Assembly: GCA_019096155.1 (NCBI GenBank) | Contig: JAHCVI010000002.1 | Coordinates: forward strand, 5,146,001 to 5,210,000 | Direction of reading: 5' to 3' | From: Staphylotrichum longicolle | Lineage: Eukaryota; Ascomycota; Sordariomycetes; Sordariales; Chaetomiaceae | DNA length: 64,000 bases | Shown: positions 53,250-64,000 of the stretch, piece by piece | How positions within the stretch are numbered: the stretch's first letter is position 1 | How the letters are laid out: the number at the start of each line of letters is the position of its first letter | Position numbers and translations under genes: made by a program | The notes under the pieces: generated by a model | What the model was told of the DNA's origin: nothing | The model's input: the letters and a program-made list of their open reading frames with translations, nothing else | The model's database searches: none

Positions 53250-54888
53250 CTACTCCTTGGCCCTCTTCACGGGCCTTGCCAAGGTGTCATCCGGCAACCC
53301 GCTGCGCTTCGTTCCCGGTAACGAGCTGGTCCTGATATCGTTGTCGTCCTGACTGACCCGGCGGTGTGGGTACTCAGTCTTGAGCCCCTCGAAGCAGTTC
53401 GCGCTGACAGGGTCCCCTGTGCTGAAGAAGGGGTGTTGCAGGGCCTCGGCTGCCGTCAGTCGCTTCTCCGGGTCGTACTCAAGCAAGCCCGCCAGCAGCT
53501 TGTAGCCCTCCGCCCCAAGGATCGACAGCGGGCTCGTTCCCGAGCCGGGGCCAGACCCGCTGGTTTGTTGGTTGATGGTGTTGTAATACCACTTCTCGAG
53601 GTGGCTCACACCCGCGCCGGTCTGGCGTGGGGCCTGGTAATGGTGACCGTGGTGGCCGTGGTGCCCGCCACTGTGATTGATGGGCGGCTGCAGGGTGGGG
53701 AGCTGGTTGTACTCGGTCATGCTAGTCAGCAGCGGCCAGCGCTCCTTGGTCGGCAGCCCCATGATGTCGACAATCTTCTGCATCTGATTGCGCTGGAAGG
53801 GCACCGTCTTCTTGCTGTCCATCTTGGCCTCCTCGCCCTTGAAGATGGGGCGGAGCGAGAGCAACTCGGCAAAGATGCAGCCGACGGCCCACATGTCGAT
53901 GGCGGGCGTGTAGTGCCGGCTGCCAAGGAGGAGCTCGGGGGCGCGGTACCAGATGGTCACGACGACCTTGTCGCCACTGTACAGGCTGTGCAGCGGCTTG
54001 TAGGACAGGCGGGCGAGCCCGAGATCGCCGATCTTGACCTCGCCGCCGGACGTGACCATGATGTTGGCCGGCTTGAGATCCCGGTGCAGAACCCAGTTCG
54101 TGTGCAGGTACTGGCAGCCGTTGAGGAGCTGGAACATGATGCTCTTGATGGTGGCTGGAGGGATGGGATGGCGGGGATTCTGCGTGTGGTGGTGGATGAT
54201 CTGGAGCAGGTCGTGCTCGGCGTACTCGAACACCATAAAGATACACTTGTCCTCGAGGATGATCTCGACCAGACGAATCACGTTGCCGTGGCTCAGTTCC
54301 GAACAGAGAGCCATCTCGCGAACGGCCGACTGGGAGATGCCCGTGTACGAGGCCTGCTCGCCCTCCTTGTCGGGCTTAAACTTCTTGATGGCGAACTCGC
54401 CCGTCTGGCCGTGGCGGCCCAGCGCCTTGTAGACACGGCCATAGGTGCCGCTGCTGATGAAGCCGACGACCTTGTACTTGTCTGTCACGCGGACCTTGCT
54501 CTGGTAGCCCATGGATCCGGTGCCTCGGTCCGCCGAGTCTGTGGGGACGAGTTAGCTCTCATGCGGCGGTGTGCGTGCCGGGTTCATCTCGTGAAAGGCC
54601 GGAATGAGTGAAGGACTGACAAGGCCGCGGCTGGAAGCTGACTTCAGCCTTTGGGCGTTTGGCCTGGCTCATGGCGGTGTTGGCGGCGGACCCGGTCGTC
54701 CCAGCGAGGGGAGCATAAATGGGAACGGGAATGGGGGGCGGTGCATATTGGTGATGCATCGGACCTGTTGAACCTGTCGAGCTGGAGGTGAGAGGCGGCC
54801 AGGGTACGTCGACACCATATATCTTGGCACCTCGGGGGCCAGTTGTGTTTTGCGTCGAGGATGGTGGAGCATGCTGCTGGTTCTCCAT
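53250..54888 (-). CDS. SSN3: Mediator kinase CDK8 / SSN3
   Basis: The cyclin-dependent kinase of the Mediator kinase module, which partners cyclin C (SSN8). Exons 54888-54621 and 54538-53250 are joined by an 82-nt intron (gtcagt, gctaac branch, cccacag); the product is 518 residues. The N-terminal 95 residues are Pro/Ser/Gln-rich. Kinase motifs: SSGTYGRVYKA (Gly loop), FAIKKFK (Lys), the cyclin-binding helix SQSAVREMALCSE (CDK8-type), HRDLKPAN (catalytic loop) and DLG in place of DFG, which is typical of fungal CDK8. YRAPELLLG is the APE site, and no threonine T-loop phosphosite is needed in this class. A Gly/His-rich insertion (GGHHGHHGHHY) sits in the C lobe. The tail is basic (RPVKRAKE). 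An alternative is to start at the exon 2 Met, but exon 1 splices cleanly. Confidence 0.95.
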
Positions 54889-55826
54889 TACGGTCCAAGA
54901 GGCTGGGCTTCCTCAGTAGCACCGCATCCTGCGATGCTAGCTGCGCAAAAGACGGGTCCTTCGAGGGGAGCGGAGTTTCGGAAAAGCGTCACTCAAAGGG
55001 GGGCGGGAGCCGAGTCAAAAGGCGAGAAAACTCGGGCTCTCGGGTAGCCACAGGCCCGGTACGAAACGAAACGGGGGCGGTCGGGATAGGAAAAGATGGG
55101 AATGTACAGAATAAAGGTAGCGATGAAACGAAAGTCGAGTCCATACCTTCAAAGGCCGCCTGCACACTCCTCTTCAAGGCCTGGTTCCTGACAGCGGAGA
55201 CCGACCCCGGGCCGGCAGCAGTTGATGGTGGGTTTGTGAGGCTCATTTGATGGGGGGACGAGGGGGTGTGCGCCAGGGGGTGGCAGCCCAGAGGCCAGCG
55301 GAGTGCCAGCGGAGCACAGAAGGGGGGCGGAGGGGCGGAGAGCCACCAGAGACTTGGCCCCAGAATGGTCGGAAATGGGCCTGGAATGGGTCAGGATTGC
55401 CGAATGAGACGAGTCAGCCAAACGCGGACGGATCTCTGAAAACGGAGAGCTCGGGCAGCCGATCACGTCGCGAAATTGCCAGCGTTGCGGTCGGGTGCTC
55501 TCATGGTTGCCCAAAAGGAGAAAAGAGCCGTTGCGTTTGGTTGTGAGTCGTGTCTTTGCGGCAATGATGCAAAGGATACAGAATAGAATACAGGGGATTT
55601 TGTGCAAGGTGGGGCATGCCTGTCGCCCTCCACAAGCTGGGGCTTGGCTTGGCGGGTGCCGTCACTCGTTCCTTGAGGAGACTCTGCCGCTTTGGGACAT
55701 GCAGATGTCCCCCCCCATCATGCAGATCTACTCCGTACCCTGCGCACACATCGCTCGTCCTGGGCGTCATGACCTTCATTTTCATACCATACTCTAAAGT
55801 GCAAACGCTTGCTCTACCGCGCCGGC
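54889..55826. other. Intergenic, CDK8 5' side and ARP2 3' side
   Basis: 940 bp including the CDK8 leader. No other gene. Confidence 0.5.
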
Positions 55827-57172
55827 CTATCTGGGGCCCAGCTTTTCCAGGACCCTGGTGCCCTGCTCCTCCCACTCCTGCTTCGAGATCCACATGCTCT
55901 CGTTGTCCGCCATGATGTTGGCCAGCACCGCACCACCGAGGAAAACCATGTGCCTTCTCCGCGGCGGGTCTTCTATCCTGACCTTGAACTTGCTCAGGCG
56001 CTCGGGGTTTCCTTGCAGTACCCTCGTGAGCCACAGCTGCTTTATCTCCTTCTCCAAGCGCGATGGCAGCCCCGGGTACATGCTGCTGCCGCCAGACAAA
56101 ACGATGGCCTTGAAGAGGGACGAGCGGACGTCGACATCCGCGGATTGGATGGTGTTGAAAAGGAACTCGGCAATGCCCGGCTGGTCGCAGTCCGACGGCT
56201 GGAACAGGCACTCGGGCGCCTCGAACCGTTCTGACCCGACGCGGATGACGCGGCCGTCCGGCAGCGTGTAGCTCTCCACCAGCACCGTCGTGTCCTCGCT
56301 CAACCGCTTGTCCAGCTCCAGGTCGTAGGAAACGTAGCACAGCTTCTCCTTGATCTGGCGCACCGTCTCGAAGTCGGCGGTCCGGTTCAGGGCGTAGCCC
56401 CGGCGCAGAAGCAGGGCGATAAGGTTGCGGGTAACATCGCGACCCGCAACATCGAGGCGGCGTGTGAGATGGTTTAGAACGACGGATTCGTAAACGGGGA
56501 CGATATGCGTGACGCCGTCGCCGGAATCGACGACCACGCCGGAGCTCAGACCTGTGGGGAGATCAAGCTGGTCAGCCACCCCTCGCCAGTCCAATCGCAT
56601 TCAACTCTCAGGAGCCCATGGGTGCGCACCTTGGGCATACAACGCCAGGACGGCTTGGATAGCGACGTAGACACCGCCAAACCCGTAGCGTTCAAACATG
56701 ACCTCGCACATCTGCTCGCGGTTCTTTAGGGGATTGAGGGGCGGCTCGGTCAGGAGGATCTTGCGGCCGCGCGGGTCGACCTTCATCTTCTCGAAAAAGG
56801 TGTAGTCCCACAGGTGCTGCATGTCATCCCACTTTTTGACAATGCCGTTCTCCATCGGGTAGCTGATCTGGAGCATGGTGCGCGCCGCGGCAGCCTCGTC
56901 TCCGCACATGATGTCCTTGATCACCATGTCGCTGCCGCCCTTCTCCTCAGTACGCAGGATCGGTCGGCCGACGATGGACGGGTACTGAAACTCGGGGAAG
57001 TTTTGTGCGGCATAGCCGACCTTGAGGAAGCCGGTGCCGCCATCGAGGACTGGGAATGCGAGGTACAGAGGTCAGCTATCTCGTCCGTGTTTGTGCTCGG
57101 CGCAGCGCTGCGGTCGGGGCAACGAGCGAGGGACCGGCAATTCGACGTACCGATGGGAGGAGGATTGGCCAT
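55827..57172 (-). CDS. ARP2: Actin-related protein 2 (Arp2/3 complex)
   Basis: Arp2 with Arp3 forms the first subunits of a branch filament at endocytic patches. Exons 57172-57151 (22 nt), 57049-56630 and 56551-55827; introns are 101 and 78 nt. The product is 388 residues. The tiny first exon supplies MANPPPI and joins to VLDGGTGFLKVGYAAQNFPE, the first phosphate loop. Further marks are IVGRPILR, KILLTEPPLNPLKNREQMCE, RYGFGGVYVAIQAVLALYAQ, the second phosphate loop SGVVVDSGDGVTHIVPV and the adenosine motif SGGSSMYPGLPSRLEKE. The C-terminus VFLGGAVLANIMADNESMWI is typical of ARP2. ATP-binding residues are intact. The gene is divergent from the racemase-like gene. Confidence 0.96.
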
Positions 57173-57589
57173 TTTTGAATTTGCGCAGCAGCAGCAGCTG
57201 GGTTGTAAATGAGCACTTGGATGGACAATGAACAAAGAGCGTGGCCGACGAGCTGCTGGGCGTCGACAGCAAGCTGCGAGTGGTGAGGGTTCGCGGAGAC
57301 GTTGATGGTGGGGTCGAGGAGCACCATCAACCCTGGCAGCTCCTCCCGCTGGCGCCCTGCGTCAGCTGTGCTGTGGCTGGGCAAGCTCTCGCAGGCAGGA
57401 GCCTGGTTTGGGTGGACCCACGTGATACCCCGCCAGCTAACCATGACACAAGGGGGGGATTGCAACAAACGGCAACTGCCTGTGGAAAACGCTAAACGGC
57501 TTAATTACGAGAAAGGTTGAGAAATTCTCACAGCAACCACGAGCAACCTCCCACTCTGCTCATTCCGGCTCATAGATGTGCTGATCGAC
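57173..57589. other. Divergent promoter between ARP2 and the racemase-like gene
   Basis: 417 bp between two divergent starts; no element recognised with confidence. Confidence 0.55.
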
Positions 57590-58443
57590 ATGATGGCCAC
57601 CACTGCTGTCCGCCGGACGACCAAGATCCTGGTCCTGAACCCCAACTCGTCCAAGTCAATGACACATGGCCTGCACGAGGCGATCAGAGGCCTGGAGCTT
57701 TCTCAAGTACATCCCTCGATGCGTTCCTCCTAGGGATGTCGACGGCGGCGGCTGACAAGTCCGCGTCCCAGTCTACCGAAGTCCATACTTACACGGCACC
57801 CAGCGCTAGCCCGGCAAGTATCAACGACGGCGAGGATGTCCTCACAAGCGCTCGCGTGGTAGAGTCGGATCTCGCCGGGACGGGATTGCTCAAACAGTAC
57901 GACGCAGTGATCGTCGCCTGCTTCAGCGTCCACCCCCTGGTTGGCATGTTGGCAGAAAAGGAGGGCGAGTTCGGCAGGCTGGCGGTGACGGGTATTTTCG
58001 AGGCCAGTGTGTTGACATGTCTGTCCCTGCTGCGCCCTGGCAAGAAAATGGGGCATCGTGACAACAGGGAAGTTTTGGGAGGAACACCTGAACGTCGGGT
58101 GAACGAATTCTTGGGCGCCGGAGCACATCACCCCAACACCAAATTCGCTGGGGTTGAGACAACTGGGCTAAACGCAGGTGATTTCCATGGTGGCGTTGAC
58201 CCCGAAACTGTCCGGCAGAAGCTGAGGGATGCCACGACAAGGCTGCTGGAAAAGGGAGACGTTGAGTGTGTGGTCATGGGCTGCGCCGGCATGGCTGGGC
58301 TGGAAGAGATCATCCGTTCAGTCGCCGTCGAGAAGTACGGCCCATCCAAAGCCAACCAGCTTCTCGTCATTGACGGCGTAAGGGCTGGACTTGGTCTGTT
58401 GGAACAAATGATGCGCACCAAGCGTGCGTTCCAGTCAACCTGA
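57590..58443 (+). CDS. Asp/Glu racemase family protein, DCG1/hydantoin racemase-like
   Basis: Exons 57590-57706 and 57772-58443 are joined by a 65-nt intron (gtacat, gctgac branch, cgtcccag); 262 residues. The Asp/Glu/hydantoin racemase fold is seen in KILVLNPNSSKSMTHGLHEA at the start, then VIVACFSVHPLVGMLAEKE, which carries the first catalytic Cys, and VECVVMGCAGMAGLEE with the second. Yeast Dcg1, in the allantoin region, belongs here. The reaction in fungi is unproven; racemisation of a hydantoin or amino acid, or a decarboxylase-like step, are options. Two adjacent ATGs (57590, 57593) could start translation. Confidence 0.9.
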
Positions 58444-58562
58444 TACACAAACCTCAAAGGGAAAAGAGAAAAAGAACCATGCGCAAAAGTACAGGTTGAC
58501 CGACCCGCCCCCCCTGGCTCTGCTACAAAAAAAAAAAAAGAAAAACTCGCCCCCGATGCATG

Positions 58563-60157
58563 TCAGTCAGCGCGTCTTGCCCGACCCCAAACCTCGTCGG
58601 CATCTCTCTTGCCCCTCGTTTCCGGCACGTTCCTCGTGATGAAGACCGCCCACAACAGTGCAAAGCCCGCGAAAATAAAGTACACCCAGCCCGCCCCACC
58701 GAGCGTATTATTGAGGGCCTCGTTGACAATGGGGAAAAGATACGCGACGAGAAACGTGGCTATGTAGCTCGCCCCCAGTGCCCACGATTGCGTGGCGCCA
58801 ACAGCCTCGGGACCGACGAGCTCCGATGCCATAATGAAAGGCACGGGGCCGAGTCCAAGGGCGAAGAAGGCAACAAAGAGCAGGACGGCGATGGCGGACA
58901 GGATCTTGAAGCCAAACATAATGGACAAGGCGAGCGCCAGGGAGCTCGAGCCTTGTCCGATGATGGATGCGAGGAGACACGTCTTGCGGCCCAACCGGTC
59001 CGGGAGAGGTGACGACGCGATGGTCGTAGCAAGGTTGATGACGGAAATGACGATGGTCAGCACGGCTGAGCTGATGGGAAGGAGGTCCTTGAGCAGCGAA
59101 ACAGAATACATGATGATGGAGTTGATGCCGCAGAGCTGCTGCGCGAACATGATGCCCACCACAGCGACGATGGCGGGGCGGTACAGCGGGTCCCGCACAA
59201 CCTGCACGAAGCCCAGGTGTGCCTTTTGTGACCTCGGGCCGCTGGACGACGGCGAGAGCAGCCCGGCGCCCGCCTCTGCCGGTCCGCTGTCTTCGGCACC
59301 CAGCAGATGCTCACGCTCGCCAGGCGGCTTGCCGTCGCCGGCTCCCCAGGCCTCGACCTCTTCGTCAACATTGCTGTGTTTGCCCCGGATTCGCTGCAAG
59401 TCACGGCGAGCATGAGCAACGTCGCCCTTGACATTCGCGGTCCATGATGGGCTCTCGGGAACAATCAGCAACCCCAAGCCTTGAGCAAGGGCAACGATGA
59501 CACCTGTACCAAAGATCCACCGCCAGGCACTGTCGTGGCTCATGAAGTAGCCCAGGGTTTGGGTGAAGAGGATGCCGACATTGATGCTGATTTGGGTGAA
59601 GGCGCCAAAGAAGCCGCGCTTGGTTGGAGGGGCCACCTCGCTGATGTAGAGCGGAACGATGACGGTGCTGGCACCGGCACCAATACCGGTCAAAAAAGGG
59701 GCAATGATCATGATGGGGACAGATGATGCGAAGGCCTCAATGACGGAGCCTAGGAGGTAGAAGACGGCCGTGGCCTGCATCGAGAGCCGGCGGCCCCGAC
59801 GCGAGGTAAAAGGCCCCGCGGCGATGGCACCAATAAGCCCGCCAACGGTAAATATCGCCGAGATGGCGGCGAACGAAGCTGGACTCATGGGGATGCAATC
59901 GGGAGCTGCGGCGGAGCCCTTCTTGGAAGCGAGAGACATCAGCTTCCCGAGCGCAGAGACTGACTTGGCCTGGCAAGTAATGACATCTTGAGGCGCATTC
60001 AACTCGGCCTGGATATATTGTGTTAGCGCAACCCGCGCAGAGGCAGCAAAGACGAGTTCCGTCTCACCAAGTGATAGCCGAACTGGAGGGGCCCAAGAGT
60101 GGCTACCGCGACGAGCACCACCAGGTACGGCGTGACATCTCCCAAGGCCGACGCCAT
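58563..60157 (-). CDS. MFS sugar transporter (VPS73-like class)
   Basis: Exons 60157-60068 and 60008-58563 with a 59-nt intron; 511 residues. Exon 1 encodes the first helix and the FGYHLAELNAPQDVITC join is typical of the vacuolar or endosomal VPS73-type sugar porters. Major facilitator motifs: GPFTSRRGRRLSMQ (loop 2-3), GIGAGASTVIVPLYISEVAP, PESPSW (end of the N half), QQLCGINSIIMYS (helix 7), PDRLGRKTCLL (loop 8-9) and the terminal FITRNVPETRGK. Twelve hydrophobic segments are apparent. The central cytosolic loop is long and rich in Gly, Glu and Ser. Glucose or a related hexose is the likely substrate, with location at vacuole or endosome inferred. Confidence 0.92.
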
Positions 60158-60473
60158 TGCGAAGAGAAAAAAAAAATGTTTATCAGCTGCTCAAACGGAG
60201 TGCTAGTTCTCACACATGGCGGATCGCGGAATGCCGAATAAGATTGAGGCTTGTCCTGATAATGTGCAACGTGTTTGGGGTTAAGGTGAGCTGCGTGTCC
60301 CGCTCTTGCTCAGCCGGTCAGCGGAGGTTGAGGTGCCTGTCCGTGTTGGCGCTGGCGGCAGACAAGGGGGGAAAGAACGACAGCCAATCATGTACTGCGA
60401 AGCCGAGAATATCCCGTTTAATGCATAGGTGACTATCTTTCAACAATTAACATCCGAGCTCCGGTTGATGCGT
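60158..60473. other. Intergenic, transporter promoter and reductase 3' side
   Basis: About 315 bp, no gene; an A-run precedes the transporter ATG. Confidence 0.5.
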
Positions 60474-61511
60474 CTAAAAGGTGTCCTTTCTGTAACCTCC
60501 CGCAAGCGCCTTCCTGACCGCATCCTCGAGCGAGTCCAAGTCCTCCAGCTTCGAGCTGAGCACACCATTGTCATTCTGGGCATATAAAGTGCCACCCTCG
60601 GCCCAGATTCTCCTCAGCGTGACCAGGGTCGCCCGGGGGTTCCCGTCCTCCCACAACTTGGCCTCAAATGCCCTGATCTCGTCCAGCGGCGTTTTGGTGA
60701 CTTCCCACTTGGACCCCGTCTGCCGCTCGTATTCGGTCAAAACCTCGTTGGGCGTGACGATGAAGCTCTGCACCTTGAGCGCCTTCCCGAAAGACGCCTC
60801 GGGGGATTTGAGGGTGGCTGCGACAAATTTGCCCACACTTGATGGTCGGGTCAGTTTGCATCTCATGGAGACCAGGGATTGGACTTTTTCGTTTCCCGGC
60901 AAGTGAACTTACTCGGGCATCGTGCAAAACCCAACCTTGCCGTTTCCATCTTCGATCACATAGGCATGCTTCTTGTCCGGCACATAGCCACCTGCCACCT
61001 CAAGCCCGGGGGCGGCGTCCACCCACATGTCGAAATACGGCCCAGTCACGACATATGTGACCTTCACCCGCTTCAGGTTCTCGCGGATGTACTTGCGCAC
61101 CTGCAGCTTGAGCTGGTGGGGCTTCTCATTGGGGCTCTTGTCGTTGTGCTCGATGTCGGTGCCAAACTCGGAGGGCAGGAACCACTTGACGCTGTCCGAG
61201 GCCTCGGCCAGCCGCAGCAGGGCGATCTGGTGTTGAAGGCCGCCTCTGCCGACCGCCGAGATGACCGTGTCGACGCCCTTGTACGCGGCCGTGACGTCAG
61301 CCTCGGACGTGAGGTCGCCCACAATGACGGACAGCCCTTCCGACTTCCACTTCTCCAGCTGCTGGGACTTTTCTTTGGCACTGTTGGGCGAGGTGAAGAG
61401 GACGAGCTGCTGGAAGGCGGGCTTGGCACGCAGGAGCGCCGGTGTGATGTAGCGCCCGATGGTGCCCGTGCCGCCAAAGATGAGGATCTTTGATGCAGCG
61501 AACGAAGACAT
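60474..61511 (-). CDS. NmrA-like / isoflavone-reductase-like NAD(P)H oxidoreductase
   Basis: Exons 61511-60913 and 60837-60474 with a 75-nt intron (gtaagt...catcaag); 320 residues. An atypical short-chain dehydrogenase: the N-terminal Rossmann fold has KILIFGGTGTIGRYITPALL with the GxxGxxG loop, then GVDTVISAVGRGGLQHQIAL and WFLPSEFGTDI, as in phenylcoumaran-benzylic-ether and isoflavone reductases. The C-terminal half carries VGKFVAATLKSP and an extended helical part. Fungal members either reduce aromatic substrates or act as redox-sensing regulators like NmrA; there is no way to choose. The neighbouring genes (sugar porter, Zn2Cys6 factor) do not form an evident pathway. Confidence 0.9.
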
Positions 61512-62280
61512 TTTGGCGTTTTGTTGATCAAGGGGTCTAGAAACGAGCTGCGTAGGTGTTGTTGCTGCCGTGACAATCGCTGTGCATCAATTTGGGGCCT
61601 TGGGGGGTTGATGTCGGGATCCGGACTTGGTAAGGTAACTTGGAGAGGTCGTGGGGAGGCTGCAGTGGCTGGGTTTGCTTCTTTTCAAGCCGTTCTTGGT
61701 GCAATTCAAGATTAGGAGAGGAAAGCGGAAAGCAAAGCAGGCCCAAATCACTTTAATTCGGAAATCACGACAGAACAATGCCTGAAGACCTCATCCTGTC
61801 CTGAAGGGCGCGGCATGTCGAGTGCCCCTCACTTGCGCCCCGCTGGTCCACGGCCGGGCGTGGATATCGCCGGCTCGCGTTCCGGGGCACGATGTGTAAT
61901 CCATTTCCCCCCAAATCCACCCTGTCGAATGAGAATAATTTCCGCTCCTTGCTTTCTCCAGTTGCCTTATAAATGCATTACGTCTCAAACTCATGTCTGG
62001 TAACTGTCACGTATTCAACAAAGTCAACCGAGCCATATACAGCCAGCATCGGGAGTCGTGGGAGAGCTGAGCTGGGTTCGAATTCTTTTGGAACCCATCC
62101 GTATTTCGGCTATCACTAACCATTTCGGGCAGTCACAACTTCAAGGGTTGGGGTTCGTCGAGGACTTATTCAAGTCGCACTTGAACTCTTTCCTCGAGTC
62201 GGGAATCCTCTGACGCACTCACTTACACACCTCACCTTGGACAGCTTCCGCGGCATCTCTCCCTTGCCGACTTAGTTTTC
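61512..62280. other. Divergent promoter, reductase and Zn2Cys6 factor
   Basis: 770 bp. A T-loop-like gggttcgaattc near 62072 lacks a tRNA around it. No gene. Confidence 0.5.
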
Positions 62281-64000
62281 ATGGCCAGCATGGAGCCTTC
62301 GAAATGGCGAATATCAAAGGCGTGCCAAGAATGCCGTGCAAAGAAAATCCGCTGCGACGGTGGCGACCCCTGCCTTCGCTGCAAGACACGGGCAGTTAGT
62401 TGCATCTACCGGACCAAGGCGCGCAATCGGACGAGAAGGGCTACGCCTGCGTCCAGTCAAGAGAACCATGGACCAAGACTGGACCCGCCCCCCAAGGAGA
62501 ATCTGGATGAGCAAGATGAGCAAGATGATCATGGCTCTCAAGCCTTCGAACACCAGAGTGTCGCGGCGACCCATCGAGCATCACCGTCCATGCTACTGCA
62601 GCTGTACTATGGTCCATCGTCCAACTTCTCCATCGTGAACTTTATCGACCACCTGATTGAGGGTACGAAACCCGCGTCGGGCCCTCAGAAAGAGGTCCAG
62701 GAGATGGGGCCCGGCTTGGACCGCTTCAACTTGCGAAGACTCTATTTTGGCGACCTGGCTGACAGCGCCGCGTCATGGCGCATGACCAACGACACGGGAG
62801 CTATGCTCGTGGACCGAGATTTGGCGAGCCGTCTCTTGGAGCGATACCTTGCCACATACTGGCATACCATGCCCATCTGGTCCAAGGACGAGTACCGCCG
62901 GCAGCTCGCCCGCCTCTACATGCCGTCCGAGATGCTGTCGTCCGAGAACCCCGACTCCATCATCGTCTTGTTGGCCATGGCCATGGGCGCTTCAATGCTC
63001 GAGGAGGAAGCAGTAGCACGGTTCCTATTTCAAAAGGCCAAACGATGGTCAACGAGGCTTGACGAGATGGTCAATGTCCAGGCTGTTCAGATAGCCCTGC
63101 TTATGATAAGTGTCTTACCTGCCTGCCACTTGCCTGACCGAGTCGTCTAATATCCACCTACTCGCACTTTCATGCCGAGAGAGCAAGCCCCAATTCAGCC
63201 TTCCTGATGGCGGGCATCGCAGTCCGGAAAGCCGTGGGTGCCGGCCTGCACAAAGACGCCACAGGGACCGGGCAGTCTTGCGAAGAGATCCGGCAGCGGA
63301 GGATAACCGTATGGAGCCTCTTCATGTGGGAGATGTAAGATGTCCGAATCTCCTGAGATGGCTCGACCCCGACTAACAAACAATGCCCTCGAATACCAGC
63401 TGGCTCTGCTTCAGCAACGGTCGTCCCAGTTCTTTTCCCGAGGATGAGATCAGAGTGCCCCTTCCTGCCGAGCAGAAACTCCTGCAGTCGCTCGTGACGC
63501 TGTCTCGGCTCATGTCCAAATGCGCCACGCTTATCTACAAACAACATCACAAGTCCCTCGCTTCGATTTGGAACGCCGCCAAAGCGATCCGTCGGGATCT
63601 TCTGCGGTTTGCAGAACAACAACGCAAGGATCTCAACTTTGGACTCGTCGGCGACCCGAGCACTGGCGAGGTTGGCGTCTGCCAGACTATCATGTCGACT
63701 AGTAAGCCGCCACAGGCATCACATCACCTCTGAACAAAGCTGCATTAGGCTAACCACGATCCCGTAGTGTACCACCACACGCTCGTCTTAACGTTCCGCC
63801 CATTCGTAGTGTTGCGCGCCAAGCTTCGCCAGGAGGTTAGATCCTCAAACGCCATGGCGGGGAACGGCAGTGGTCTACCAACACCACCGCCGTGGCTGGA
63901 CACAGCGTGCGAGTATTGTCTGGATGCAACGAAGCACTGCATCTCGTTTCTTGTGGGAGCCTGCGAGCGGAACGTGCTGTGCCGTGTAAGAAATCTCTGA
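62281..64000 (+). CDS. Zn2Cys6 fungal transcription factor, 3' end outside window
   Basis: A nuclear binuclear zinc-cluster regulator with a Fungal_trans domain. Start ATG 62281. Cys15, 18, 25, 31, 34 and 41 form the CX2CX6CX5CX2CX6C cluster (ACQECRAKKIRCDGGDPCLR), next to a basic stretch and an acidic linker. Exon 1 runs to 63109 (LARLYMPSEML ... VQIALLMI). The following conserved part (SHFHAERASPNSAFLMAGIA, VRKAVGAGLHKD) is in another frame, so an intron must intervene; its acceptor is unclear (see findings). Exon 2 ends at 63334 and exon 3 is 63400-63701 (WLCFSNGRPSSFPEDEI). Exon 4, 63768-63985, contains YHHTLVLTFRPFVVL and ends at gtaaga; the gene continues past the window. Targets are unknown. 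Confidence 0.88.

Noticed and set aside
53364..54611. Plus-strand frame of 415 codons opposite CDK8
   Set aside because: Composition mirrors kinase codons; no recognisable protein. Shadow of the CDK8 gene.
58422..60160. Idea that sugar transporter, NmrA-like reductase, racemase and Zn2Cys6 factor form a metabolite cluster
   Set aside because: No core synthase, and ARP2 and CDK8 lie adjacent; the gene mix is ordinary. Only neighbourhood supports it.

Overview
The window looks like a piece of a filamentous ascomycete chromosome (Pezizomycotina, probably Sordariomycetes and possibly Sordariales/Chaetomiaceae). Evidence: GC-rich coding DNA, many short introns (about 53-101 nt) with GT...AG ends and CTAAC/CTGAC-type branch sites, a GH11 xylanase with a CBM1 module, a fused HIS7 enzyme, a fungal antizyme gene, a Pth11-type membrane protein and a Zn2Cys6 regulator. 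No transposons, CRISPR arrays, rRNA genes or prokaryotic features were seen. Exon borders below were placed by eye from splice signals and reading frame.

Layout. 0-6.6 kb: the C-terminal part of a hybrid histidine kinase with an 18-unit pentapeptide repeat, a frameshifted unknown protein, a salicylate-hydroxylase-like FAD monooxygenase and a GH11-CBM1 xylanase. 6.6-9.1 kb: no recognisable gene. 9.1-17.7 kb: a decayed membrane-protein gene, a VPS62-like protein, a TFIIIC tau55-like subunit, HIS7 with a TGACTCA element upstream, and ornithine decarboxylase antizyme with a TCC-TGA +1 frameshift site. 19-22.3 kb: a Yippee-family zinc protein and a Dug1-type dipeptidase with a possible mitochondrial leader. 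22.3-26.4 kb: a second gene-poor block. 26.4-34.5 kb: a secreted subtilisin, tRNA-Ser(AGA), a secreted phosphoesterase, a CCC1/VIT1-like metal transporter and a divergent SPT3-like protein. 34.6-46.5 kb: a 933-residue FAD protein, a Thr-rich secreted Cys protein, a Pth11-like receptor, a broken FAT1-like acyl-CoA synthetase and a small secreted CBM1 protein. 47.3-64 kb: mannose-6-phosphate isomerase, SGF29, an ARF6-type GTPase, CDK8/SSN3, ARP2, a DCG1-like racemase, a sugar transporter, an NmrA-like reductase and the 5' part of a Zn2Cys6 transcription factor.

Most genes are unlinked housekeeping functions and I see no convincing secondary-metabolite cluster. Recurring themes are secreted degradation of plant matter and protein (xylanase, CBM1 protein, subtilisin, phosphoesterase) and transcription machinery (TFIIIC subunit, SPT3-like, SGF29, CDK8, Zn2Cys6). 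Four genes carry frame breaks with no canonical intron to explain them; these may be assembly indels or real decay. The clearest unusual mechanism is the antizyme recoding site at 17548-17554.
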